In this document: piece after piece, positions 11,804 through 22,385 of the stretch
Layout: each line of letters starts with the position of its first letter
Numbering within the stretch: position 1 is the first letter of the stretch
Assembly (NCBI GenBank): GCA_963920575.1
Contig: OY986965.1
Coordinates: 10,244,290-10,308,289 of the forward strand
DNA from: Narthecium ossifragum
Lineage: Eukaryota > Streptophyta > Magnoliopsida > Dioscoreales > Nartheciaceae
Direction: 5' to 3'
DNA length: 64,000 nt
Position numbers and translations under genes: made by a program
Notes under the pieces: model-generated
What the model saw: the letters and a program-made list of their open reading frames with translations, nothing else
Database searches by the model: none
What the model was told of the DNA's origin: nothing

Positions 11804-14760
11804 TGCTAAAAACTCCACCTTCATAGCTTTCATATGAATAACCCAACAACACATGAAAATGACAATAATACCCTTACCTATATTTTATATTTTTTTATTC
11901 CAGCATTTTCTCTCTCATCTCTCCTCTCACTCTCCTCTCTCCCCCTCTCTTCTCCGACGATCGACAGCTAACTCCTCCTTCCAACTCCGGTTAACCACCT
12001 CAACTCCGGCGAGCTCGTCTTCTCCACCTCCAGCCAACTCCTCCGGTCAAAGCCAACCACAAGCTCCACGCCGGTAGTGAGCACCACACTCCGCCCGAGC
12101 CCCTCCTCTCTCAAGACCGGCGCCGCCACCACCGGGTTCCGTCGCCTCTGTCCATCCAAGGGTCATCAAACCCCATATCCGACCTCTCCTCCTCCACCAC
12201 TGCGTACCCGACGCCGCTCCGACCTCGTCCTCCATCCCCGGCGAAGACCTCAAGCGCCGTCCTCCTCACGGATCCGGCGCCGGACCTCCCCAGCTCCGCT
12301 ATCTCCGGGCTCCCCAACCTCATCCGACACCAAATCCGATGCCCCTTCGCCCCTACGACCCTTCCTTCTCCATCTTCGGGCCCGATCCGGCGAGATCCGC
12401 CGGCCACCACCTCCCTGACCCGCTCGGGGTTGTCTTCCCCGATCAACCACGCTCTCGTGAGCTGGTTCAGCCAGGCCGAGTCGCTTGTGGCCTGACCCGG
12501 TTCCCACATGATCCAATTGAGTTTGGACCGGATTGATTCAGTCCGCATTGATCCAAGCCTTGATCCAGTAGTCTGGGTCTAACCTGATCCAAATCTAATA
12601 AAATCCAGCCCATCAAGCTCAGTCACACCACAATCAAATCAGGCCCAGATACAGCAAACCAGACTTGAACCCAAATCAGAGTCGAGAGCTAGAACTGTGA
12701 AAATGTTTAATCAAAATACAATTTACGCATCAAAATTATACATAAAATTTAGAAAATTGATCATCTAAAATTGACAAAAATGCATTTTCATCTTTCACAA
12801 TTCATTTTCATCTTTCATACATTTTCATCTTTTTAACTCTATTTTCATCAGTTTAAATCTATTTTCATCCTTATTAACTTTATTTTTATATTTTTAAAAT
12901 CATTTTCATCTTTCAAAAAATCATTTTCATCCTTCTGAAATCATTTTCATCTATCAAAAAATCATTTTCATCTTTCTGAAATCATTTTCATCTTTCAAAA
13001 AATCATTTTCATCTTTTTGATATCATTTTCATCTTTCTAAAATCATTTTCATCTTTCTGAATTCATTTTCATCTTTCACAAATCATTTTCATCTTTCTCA
13101 ATTCATTTTCATCTTTCACAAATCATTTTCATCTTTCTGAATTCATTTTCATCTTTTTAAATTCATTTTCATCTTTCTGAAATCATTTTCATCTTTCTAA
13201 AATCATTTTCATCTTTATGAATTCATTTTCATCTTTCACAAATCATTTTCATCTTTCTAAAATCATTTTCATCTTTATGAATTCACTTTCATCTTTCACA
13301 AATCATTTTCATCTTTCTGAATTCATTTTCATCTTTCTAAATTTATTTTCATCTTTGACAATTCATTTTCATCTTCCTGAATTCATTTTCATCTTTTTAA
13401 AATCATTTTCATCTTTCTGAATTCATTTTCATCTTTTTAAAATCATTTTCATCTTTCTGAATTCATTTTCATCTTTCTCAATTCATTTTCATCTTTGACA
13501 ATTTATTTTCATCATTGATAATTCATTTTCATCTTTGACAATTCATTTTCATCATTGATAATTCATTTTCATCTTTGACAATTCATTTTCATCTTTGACA
13601 ATTCATTTTCATCTTTGACAATTCATTTTCATCTTTGACAATTCATTTTCATATTCCTAAATTCATTTTCATCTTTTTAAAATCATTTTCATCTTTCTGA
13701 ATTCATTTTCATCTTTTTAAATTCATTTTCATCTTTCTCAATTCATTTTCATCTTTGACAATTCATTTTCATCTTTCTAAATTCATTTTCATCTTTCCTG
13801 CATTTTCATCTTTCTTAGTTCATTTTCATCTTCCTAAACTCATTTTTATATTTGACAATTCATTTTCATTTTTCTGAATTCATTTTCATCTTTCTCAATT
13901 CATTTTCATCTTTGACAATTCATTTTCATCTTCCTAAATTCATTTTCATGTTTTGAAAATCATTTTCACTTCTCATATTTTATTCCCATAATTTTTCTCA
14001 CTTTTTACTAATTTTTCCCAGTTTTTTCCTAATTTTTTTGGATTTTTTTTTCTAATTTTACCGATTTTCCCATTGATTCTCTCTCTTCCTCCGGCCGGCT
14101 CGGCTCGGCTCACCCGCAAGCCGGGACTTCATCGTCCCGGCTTCTCTGCGGCTTTGATCGGCTCCACCTCGAGCCGCTCCGGCCTTCTCGCTGTTCGCCG
14201 CTCTCCCGCCACCGAACCACCCTAAAATCACCCGAAAACTACTCCTATCATCTCCCCCACTCCGTTCTCGACCTCAAACACCTCTATTGCTCTCTTCTCC
14301 GACGCCGGCATCAACCCACCGCCGACCACCTTCCGTCACCGCCAATCCGACCACATCAACGCCTCCAAACAACCTCTAAACTCACCTAAATCTTCTCCTC
14401 TACCCACTTCCGACCTTCTCTACCCTCGCAGATGTCTCCTCCGGTGCCGACCAACTCCACCCAAAACCACCGCGCCCCCGCCTCTAGATCCGGCCACCTC
14501 GGAGCCGTATTCCACGATCGGACACGGTGGATCAACTCCTGAGACCTCCACGAACGCAAATGCACTGGTCCTCCGCTCCGAATAGCCCTCCCCGCTGGCG
14601 ATCAAGCTCCGGCGAACCTCGGCCACCGGATTGCACAGGGGTATTTTTGTCACCTACTGTTAACAACTAACTAAAATCTTAATTGATGGGGTTAATACCT
14701 TAAAAAATTTACTAATGGGGTTTTTAGCAATATATTTCATTAAATTGGTGTTTTCACCAA
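11804..14760. other. possible nested element bounded by inverted similar sequences
   Basis: TTGCTAAAAACTCCA at about 11804 is matched in inverse orientation by TGGGGTTTTTAGCAA near 14717-14731. ATGACAATAATACCCTT at about 11858 is matched inversely by GGGGTATTTTTGTCAC near 14640. Between them lie GC-rich gene-like blocks (11890-12540 and 14070-14640) on either side of the 20-bp satellite. This looks like a Mutator-like or other TIR element with degraded termini, inserted into or part of the Tat 3' region. I could not find a convincing target duplication, so it stays a suggestion. Confidence 0.3.
12780..13985 (+). repeat. 20-bp minisatellite (ATTCATTTTCATCTTT core), about 60 copies
   Basis: A 16-bp core, ATTCATTTTCATCTTT or AATCATTTTCATCTTT, repeats every 20 bp with a variable four-base linker such as CTGA, CACA, GACA or TTAA. 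The array spans about 1.2 kb and is near-regular in the centre, more degraded at both ends. It lies between the coding region and the polypurine tract of the Tat element. It does not resemble a gene, although short frames of Phe/Ile/His-rich text occur. Confidence 0.93.
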
Positions 14761-14867
14761 TTAACTATTCTAAATTTGACAAAAAATGTCAACAAATCAA
14801 ATTAAAAAGGAAACTGCAAGAAATTATTTTCGAGCCCTGCGTGTTCAAATCACACAAGTTTCTCACG

Positions 14868-14886
14868 CAGGCCTCGAGGGGGCATC
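14868..14886 (+). other. polypurine tract next to 3' LTR
   Basis: GGCCTCGAGGGGGCATC stands directly before the TGTAGACACC start of the LTR. A purine-rich run at this place primes plus-strand synthesis in LTR elements. It fixes the element as plus-strand and the LTR as the 3' copy. Confidence 0.7.
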
Positions 14887-15059
14887 TGTAGACACCAATT
14901 TTGACTAAGGTCAAATTTGAGGGTATTTATGAAATTACCCCTACTTGCCTCGGACATTCTTCAAACACAAATACAAGTTCAAACATACAAGAGCACACAT
15001 ACACTGCTTTATATGTGATTCTTCATGGTTTTGAAAGTATCTTACACAAACCATGAGCA

Positions 15060-15960
15060 CAAAGGGCGTTCTGGTAATTTTACCTGCCCAAGGGTAGTTT
15101 AGGAATTCAGGACAAAATACATACCTGGACTATCTAAAACATCCCATCATGACCCTGTATAGTTTTTACAGCATCCTACAAAAGCTAAGTCAATATAGGG
15201 GCATTTTGGTAATTTTACCACATCAAGAGTATTTTGGGGATTTAAGCAAAATATATGCTTGGACTCTCTCTTATAACCCATCATGCCTTTTACATGATCC
15301 GGATAACATCCTACTTAAGTTAGAAGGACTCAGGGGCATTTTGGTAATTCTGGTCGCTGTGGGGTATTTTGGGAATTTTGATCAAAATACATGTTCAGGG
15401 TCCCTACAATATCTGAGAAATATCCCTGTATGGTTTTTATAGCATTTTACACAAACCGGAAGCATAGAGGGTATTTCGGTAAAATTTGCCTTCTAGGGGT
15501 ATTTTGGTCATTATAGCCAAATATAGGCTTGACCCACCTAGAACATTCTAAATTAGTCCTTAATGGTTTTGAAGGCATCCTACATAAACCAGGGACATAT
15601 AAAAATGGTATTTTCGGTCATTTAGCCCCCAGGGGTATTTTGGTCATTTGCTATAAATGCATATTTGTCACAAACATACATGACAAATATTGTATCCACC
15701 CTTTAAAGTATCATTTATTTTAAAGGCATTTTTGTCTAAAACATATATGAATTTCATACCAACCAAAGTACCAAAAAAGGGTATTTTTGTAATTTCATCC
15801 TCATATCAGCCTTCTTAAAGCTTTGATGGCATCCTACACAAGCTATGGGGCCGAGGGTATTTTGGTCATTTTAAATCTCTAGGGGTATAATGGTCCAAAA
15901 AATATGTAAAGGCACATCTACCTGCTTTGGGGGTATTTCGGTCCAAAAACATATATGACC
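15060..15960 (+). repeat. degenerate ~135-bp tandem repeat in U3 of the LTR
   Basis: The phrase GGGGCATTTTGGTAATTTTA, in varying states of decay, occurs near 15065, 15199, 15333, 15468, 15604, 15777, 15852 and 15930. Each is followed in most copies by a second AGGGGTATTTTGG phrase, then by CAAAATATA-like text and a CATCCTACA...AAACC segment. The spacing is near 135 bp in the first half. Confidence 0.75.
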
Positions 15961-16596
15961 GATAAAAAGGGCATTATGGTAAATTATCTAAGACATGTTC
16001 AAATATTTGAACATTCAAGAAAATATTCAAAATTCGAACAAGTATTCAAATTCATGGTTCGAATTCAAATTCAAATAGATTTGATATGCCCAACCCTAAA
16101 TCCTACCCTCTTAATCACTCAAATCTCAACTCTCTCACCAAAATTCAAATCTAAAATCAGCCGACCTAAATAAAAGTGTGCATACCTACGTCCAAGCCTT
16201 CCGTCAGCATTATAAGATGTTACATGGCATCATATAATTGGAGACTTGGAGTAGGGTTTAGCTTAAGGAAAAGTTTTAAGGGAGCAACATAAGGTAGGGT
16301 GTAGGTTAACAAAAAATGCCGAGGGGGCAACATCCATACATTCCAACAAATTGGATCTCCCCTCAGCCCTCTCCTACGCACACGTAAGCCGAGAGATGCT
16401 TCTCAAGCCAATAGCATTTCCGGTTTCATTGGGGTTTAGCTTAGGATAGGAGTTCCATGGGAACAACATAAAGCTCCTCAACAAATTCAATCCCTTCTTG
16501 GCCGTGAGATGCATGCATGCACATCTCAGCCGTGAGATGCTTCTCACGCAACAACTTTTCAAATTTCGGAAATCCCGCCTAACCTCTTCTAACACC

Positions 16597-16604
16597 TATA
16601 AATA
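16597..16604 (+). promoter_or_regulatory. TATA box of Tat LTR
   Basis: CACCTATAAATAGAGGGG is a canonical plant TATA context inside the LTR, followed by a purine-rich leader. It marks the likely U3/R boundary about 30 bp downstream. Confidence 0.65.
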
Positions 16605-17156
16605 GAGGGGGAGAGGGGTGAACGGAGGCTAATAGAAAAAAGGCTGATAGAAAAAAAAGGTCGAAGAATGCTCGGAAAGGTTGAAAGAGGCTTGGAAAAG
16701 AAGGAAATTTATTTCCTTGAAGACGCCGAGAGATAGAAGAAGGAAATTTATTTCCTCGAAGATCGTGCCATCAAACCAAAAGTCCAAAGCAAGAGATTCA
16801 AGGGTTCTTCATCGGCAACGAAGGTGCGGGTCGAAGGCTTAAGCCTTCACCCAAGATCCTTCTATTTCCTTTCTTCTTCCCCTTTTTATTTTTCATTTTG
16901 GATGGAGTGGATTTTAAAGCCCGAATCCTTAATCAGGGGTTTTCCCTTTTGGGTTGTAATTGATGGGTTGTCAATCTCATCATCGGTATGCAGTTTCCCA
17001 AGGAAAAGAGGATCTGCCGCTTGTGATGATGTTGGGAACTCAGGAGTGTTGTTCCCGCAAATCCCACCATGTAATTCAAACTTTTGATCACAATAAAATT
17101 AACAAATCTCGTTCCCCCGAGATCTCGATTTTATTGTCGAACAAGTGCCTACGACA

Positions 17157-18243
17157 GCACATCACCTGGCTATCCTTCCAACCCCCATGAAGTGTTGCAG
17201 ATCCAATGTGACCCCTCCTCTCTTTTCAGTGGAAGCCGAGCCCCCTTCTCTCTATGCAACATGCCTTTAAATATATGTAAGTAGCAGCTAGGTTATTTAT
17301 CTAAGCCGTCCGATTCCGCTTCCCTCCAATCCAACAATAGTGATTAATTCTTGGTATTTACTTGATCAAACTTGATGTGACTTGAGCCAATTTGATCCCA
17401 CTTGATCCAATTCGCTTGAATTAGTCTTGTATGAACCATATACCCAATCTAGCTAATTTAAATATTAAATCAACAAAATTTGCCTACTTATATGTAATCT
17501 TAACATGATTCCTTACAAAATCAAAGCCCAGCGGATTATCCAACAAACCAACACACAGAACAGAGGAGAAACAATTGGACTCGATAAAAATTAACTTCCA
17601 ACAACCCAAGCATCTCGCAGCAACCCGATCAACCTAAACACAGGAGAATCAACAAAGATTAACAAAGAACCAGAGAAGAACAACACACAAAAATTCCCCT
17701 GTTCCGATCTCTAGGAACCCAACAATCCTAGCAACTCGAACCAAATGCAAACAAGAAAGAAATCAAACCACTGCCATGGGAGCTTATGCACAGCCGATTG
17801 CCAAAAGATCCAGCCCAAATCCTTGATCCAAAAACTGATCAACAAAAAATTTGAAATCCAGCAGAAAAGGGCACGATAAAGAATCGGCATGGAAAAGAAA
17901 CAATGATCAAGAGAAGAAAAAGGGGTAGAGGAATGTTGCTAACCACTGGAAGCTGGTGAAGATCCTCCCCGCCGACGGCATCGATCACGGCCGTTGATCT
18001 CCTCTCTTGTCCCCGCGAGCGGCGGCTGGAGAAGGAACCAGCGAAGGAGATAAGATTTTTAGGTTAGGTTTAGATATAAATAGGTGGCCCTTTTGCTAAC
18101 CCCCCTTACGAAAGTGGCATTTGCAAATAAACCCTCGAACTACATATAGGTCCTCACGGTCCAAATGCCATCCGAATCGATTTACCAATACCGATCACCC
18201 ACAACATGCTTAATTGAGGAGAACGGGACCATATCACCGACAA
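17157..18243 (-). other. intergenic debris with a possible truncated gene 5' end on the minus strand
   Basis: Read on the minus strand, a TATA-like CTATTTATATC lies near 18075, followed by a GC-rich leader. An ATG near 17985 opens MPSAGRIFTSFQ, with a splice-donor-like GGTTAGC near 17943. Beyond is T-rich, intron-like sequence that simply ends at the Tat LTR. This is what a gene 5' end cut off by a retroelement would look like. No further exon is visible and the peptide matches nothing I recognise, so a promoter-like part of a transposon is equally possible. Confidence 0.25.
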
Positions 18244-18248
18244 GTATA

Positions 18249-19264
18249 TGAAGCTCTAAGAGGGGGGTTTATCTTAGGCTTTATACGATAAAATCAATTA
18301 AGGAAATTGAAATAGGAGTTGTCTAATTAAATCATATGCTTGCTAAAGATAAGAGCAGATATTATATTTAAGCAAGGGATATGAGATGAGAGTTAGAGAG
18401 ATTGCACCAAAATTTTTATAGTGGTTCGGCCAACCTTGCCTACGTCTACTTCACTCAAGGGCCTCCTTGAGGTTCCACTACTTGCAAGACCTCTTACAAG
18501 TTGTCCACCAAGCTTCCGGGTGCTTGGCAACCTATCTACCAAGCTTACGGGTACTTGGCAACCTTACAATCTCTCTAATATCTCTCTAGGATATTTCTCT
18601 CAAAGTCTACTTCACACTAGAAGTAGTTTTAGAAATGTTTAGCTCACTAATAAGAGATAGAAACTTGCTAGAATATGATTACAATAATCCCTTAGCTCCC
18701 TCTAAGTCCTTGGCAAGTTTGCTGCACTTTCCCTTTTATAGCTGAGCTTCAAACCCCTCCAAATAGCCTCCCAACGGCTATTTCCTTCTCCTGCAACGGC
18801 TCTTTAACGGCTCTTTTCTGGGCTGGCGGTCGACCGTCGCATCGTCCGTGACTTCGTCCGCCAAGTTCTTCTTGAGCCACGGTCGATCCACACATCGTCC
18901 GTCAAGCTTCACGGTCGACCGTCGCATCGACCGTGACATCGTCCGTCAAGCTCTGTTACGAAAACCGCTTCCCACGGTCGATGCACCAGTCGACCGTCGC
19001 TCCTCTGAGCCAAGTTACATTGGCCATGGTCGATCGGTCCATCGACCGTCAGCCTATTTTCCCAAGAACATCTTCCGCGGTCGATCCTTGCATCAACCGC
19101 CATACCCCACTGTCGATCCATGCATCATCCGTCGCATCGACCGTCAATACAAAAATACATTAAATATGATTTTAATGCTTTCCAAATTAAGGGATAATAA
19201 TATTAAACCAATGTTTTATCATCAATTATATATTAACATCATCGAAACAATATTAGGGCTAACA
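18249..19264 (-). mobile_element. solo LTR, copia-like, minus strand, 1016 bp
   Basis: On the minus strand it starts TGTTAGCCCTAATA (at 19264) and ends GCTTCA (at 18249). It is flanked by the perfect 5-bp duplication GTATA at 18244-18248 and 19265-19269. A TATA box on the minus strand (TATAAAAGGG, 18731-18740) and the motif GGCCGAACCACTATAAAA near 18425 are typical of plant copia-like LTRs. No internal region is present, so it is a product of LTR-LTR recombination. U3 contains repeated CGGTCGA...CGACCGT phrases (about 18830-19140). Confidence 0.85.
18731..18740 (-). promoter_or_regulatory. TATA box of solo LTR
   Basis: TATAAAAGGG on the minus strand lies midway in the LTR, downstream of the CGGTCGA-repeat part, in the correct place for the U3 promoter. 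Confidence 0.6.
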
Positions 19265-19839
19265 GTATAGGCTATCTATCTCTGCTATGGTACCGTCCAA
19301 ATGCCATCTAAATCAGTTTACCAAAAACGATCCTTTTCATTTATATCGTTACTCAATTAACGATTATACACCAACAAAAAACTTGAGAGGGGTGCGTACA
19401 GTGCACGATCGGTGATATTCAACCGTCCAAATGCCCTCCGAACCGGCACCAGCAAACCGATATATAGGTACTACATCTCATCCATCGTTTATATGTTACC
19501 GTCATTTTGCCCTATAAAACGGTAACATAATACCGGCTATTGGATTAGTTCGTCGGTACGAAACTACCGTACCAATGCTCTCCGAAACGGTACCTTTAAA
19601 ACGTTATTTAGGATTCCTTTTGGTAGGAAGATACTACAAGATACTACCTTTATACCATCTATATTCGCTCCGAAACGGTTTCTTGTTACCGATATGTTTA
19701 GGATATATCGGTATATTTATACCGTTAATGAATCGGTGGTTTTATTCCGTCTGGAGTCCTCCCGAACCAGTTACTTACTACTGATGGATAGGATATATAT
19801 CGGTAGAATTGTACCGATATGTACTCAACCATAAAATAA

Positions 19840-20554
19840 TATCCAAACTGAGCAAACAAAACAACTATTACATACTATATCTACATAAAGTTGATTACAT
19901 CCGACTTTGAATTATACAACAAGCTCACATACTAACCACTAAAAATTGATTACATTCCTTCTTCAACTATAAATACATACATTCCTTTTTCAACTGTAAA
20001 TACAACAGTTGATTACATTCCCAACCAGCAACTACATAAAACAATACCAAACTGAGCGCAGAAAGCTTACATACTAAGTACAAAAAATTGATTACATTCC
20101 TTTTTGAACCGTAAATACATACATTCCCATGTAACCAGGTACATTCAACAATAGCCAAATTAAGCACAAAAAACAGCTATTACATACAATATGTCCAGAA
20201 AGTTGATTACATCCGACTTTAAACTCTACAAGAAGGTCACATACAAATTACATAGTAAGTACAAAAAATTGATTACATTCCTTTTTCTACTGTAAATACA
20301 AATAGTTGATTGCCTTCTTTTTTCAATTGATTTGTTGTTATCATGTGATTCGACAAAAAAGTGATCACACATGGGTTAGACTTCAGTCATATACATGTTT
20401 GCAACATGTTAGCAACTAAGTACAAAAAGATCCAGCCTGCAATATATACAAAGTACACAAGATTTCGGTAATCATCAAGTTCAGTATTATCCCTGGTACT
20501 AACTGAACTTGGGGTTATCTTCTTCAATAACTTATTCTCCTTGCCATAAGAATT
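19840..20554 (+). repeat. degenerate repeats with TTGATTACATTCC core
   Basis: TTGATTACATTCCTTTTTC or -G, followed by AACTGTAAATAC, recurs near 19946, 19976, 20008, 20090, 20270 and 20300, and TTGATTACATCCGACTTT recurs near 19892 and 20202. The units decay and vary in spacing. The stretch lies just past the stop codon of the transposase pseudogene and may be its 3' region. I see no gene here. Confidence 0.55.
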
Positions 20555-22385
20555 TCATCCTTCAGCACATCGATGACGATACTTGGCCCAGCTTCTGAGC
20601 GGTGGCGCCATTGGACAACCAGCTTTCATGTGCCGTTGTACAAAGTGGTTTTCATTGACAAAACCAATCGCGATGATCCTCCGTGCGACTTTCGAGGGCG
20701 GCGTGGTCCAAAGTGGCAAAAATGTCAAACACTGCATGACAGATATAGTGAGTAGAATGACAGAGTAGTGTGAGGCTATAAGATAACCCATATCTGGCAT
20801 CATCATCCACCGATCATATGCGGGGCCATTTTCAAAAAATGATAACGAGTACATGAGGTTTGTAACCCGATCCGGTCCACCATACAACGAGACATAGCCA
20901 TTATAGTGAGCACGCAGCTCAAAGATAAGACCCTTCCTGATTTCAGCCCATCCATCCTCGGTATATCCCAGTAGACCAGCTATAGCTCTAAATCTACAAT
21001 TACCGTATGCAAGGACATCTTTAACATATAGTATATAATCTCTCAGCCCCTCTGGAAACTGTAACATGTATTCCGATTTTGTATCACATATTTCGTATAC
21101 TTTATCCTCTAACTTTCTATCCTTTTTTGCCCTTGGTTTCTTGGTAGATATAGGAGTCACTTCAATGGGCATCTCATTACTATCTTTAAAAGAAGGTCCA
21201 CACTCAAGAGCAGACGGGTCACGTTGTGTTGAGTTCATCTCCTTCTTTTCCTTGGTGCTCGGCCTACCACGAGTCAACATCTTCACTTCTGGCTCAAAAA
21301 CATAAGTCGACACAGGTTCGTTTAGCTCCATCAATTTTCTTAGCAATTGCATTCTCCCTGTGGCATCCTGTGCTATGAATTTTGCATGCAAGAGCTCCAG
21401 CTCGTGTCTACACTTCAGCTCGAGGGGGACATCGACTTTTGTTGTCGATATGTCAAGTTTACGCCACCGTGAATGTATACACATCAAGGGTATAGGTCGT
21501 TCCTCGAGTCTGTATCTGGCAATCATATGGGCACATGACAGGCCATGGGTGTGGCGTACCACACAAGCACATGCGCTCTCATCTTGACCAGTACAATCGG
21601 CATTCAATGATTCCTTATGAACAATGGTGAGTGCACTCTTTGAAATGAACCCTCGAAGTTCTCTGAAGACTTCTGGCCTAAAGTTGTGTTGCGCAATGTG
21701 CTTGCTCTTCTTGAATGAAGCTTTTATCGCACAATGTTGTAGCTCGAGCAAAAAGTGGATGGTGGACCACGATGTGTCAAAACCACAATTAGACGAGCCA
21801 AGATGCTTCTTGAACTTAGAATGTGCACTCTCAACCCTATTTGTGGTATAATTTCCAAAATGCATGTAGTCATCGACCCAAGCGCTTACAAAATCTTCTT
21901 TGTAATCATCGAGCCATGTCTTTTGGACATATTCAGTGGCATCCTTGTCTTTAAAAAACGTTCTAACCAGAGTATACAAGTTTGTATTGTACTCATGCAC
22001 ACTGCTGGCATATACAATTGCTTGCCATAATGTCATGAAAGAGCTAGCGATCTCTACTTTTGAAAAATTCTTTCTGCAGCTAAGCTCGACACACTTTTGG
22101 ATATGCCATCTACATAACATCCTTTTTTTATTCTGGAAATACCAACTCGATAGCATTCATTGAAGCAAAATCTCTATCTGTCAGTATAACATGTGGCATT
22201 GGGCATCCTTCCAACAATGACCTAAGCATATGCAACACCAATATGAAATTTCCCTCACTCTCAAACTCCATGTATACAAAGGCAGCGAAGAATGTCATTT
22301 CTATTGATGTCACACCAACAATTTCTAGTAGAGGAAGTCAGTACATGTTGTTCTTGTAGGTGCAGTGCAATCCATATTTTCTCGC
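20555..22385 (-). pseudogene. Mutator-like transposase fused to OTU-type cysteine protease domain, truncated and frameshifted
   Basis: The minus-strand frame 22156-20555 (533 codons) holds the C-terminal half of a MULE transposase (RWHIQKCV, then NRVESAHSKFKK), a SWIM-type zinc finger (CAC...CAH), a basic linker with GRPSTKEKK, and in the last 165 residues an OTU-like domain. In the OTU part the catalytic Cys lies in YGNCRFRAIA (codon 20996-20998) and the His in NHFVQ (codon 20645-20647). The usual Asp before Gly-Asn-Cys is Tyr. Upstream, the DDE core continues in another frame (LTDRDFA near 22168-22187) with a frameshift at the T-run near 22125, a TGA at 22338-22340 and a TGCAC duplication near 22365. 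The N-terminal half is missing beyond 22385. It is a relic of an autonomous element. Confidence 0.8.

Larger units (their letters stand above)
1..17156 (+). mobile_element. Ty3/gypsy LTR retrotransposon, Tat lineage, 5' end outside window, degenerate
   Basis: Visible in order are the end of gag, an aspartic protease, reverse transcriptase, RNase H, a second archaeal-type RNase H, integrase, a very long non-coding 3' region, a polypurine tract and one LTR. The second RNase H after the pol RNase H is the hallmark of the Tat clade (Tat, Ogre, Retand types), and long 3' regions rich in tandem repeats are also typical of that clade. The 5' LTR and primer binding site lie before position 1. The reading frame is broken at least four times and the integrase active site is damaged, so the copy cannot move by itself. 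A hAT element is inserted at 6686-9456. Without that insertion the visible part is about 14.4 kb. Whether every segment between 9465 and 14886 belongs to the original element, rather than to further insertions, is not settled. Confidence 0.85.
14887..17156 (+). repeat. 3' LTR of Tat element (2270 bp)
   Basis: It begins TGTAGACACC after the polypurine tract and ends ...GCCTACGACA, giving TG...CA ends. A TATA box lies at 16597, about 560 bp before the end, so U3 is about 1.7 kb. U3 contains a degenerate 135-bp repeat (15060-15960). Downstream of the TATA box are a leader-like stretch and a purine-rich part. The right-hand flank starts GCACA; the matching target duplication would be outside the window. 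The end near 17156 is inferred from the terminal dinucleotides and could shift by a few bases. Confidence 0.7.
18159..19790 (+). repeat. degenerate repeat array (CCGTCCAAATGCC...CCGAA) split by a solo LTR
   Basis: The phrase CCGTCCAAATGCCATCCGAA, followed by a variant of CGGTTTACCAA and ACCGAT, appears near 18159, 19291, 19423, 19567, 19660 and 19748 with increasing decay. If the solo LTR and one target duplication are removed, the first two are about 110 bp apart, fitting the 85-145 bp spacing of the rest. It may be a subterminal region of a Mutator-like element, given the transposase nearby; that is a guess. Confidence 0.6.

Noticed and set aside
11968..12548. Open frames in GC-rich block
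   Set aside because: Same compositional effect; no conserved motif seen.
12780..13985. CRISPR-like regular repeats
   Set aside because: Units are contiguous 20-bp repeats with four-base linkers and no unique spacers, in a plant retroelement.
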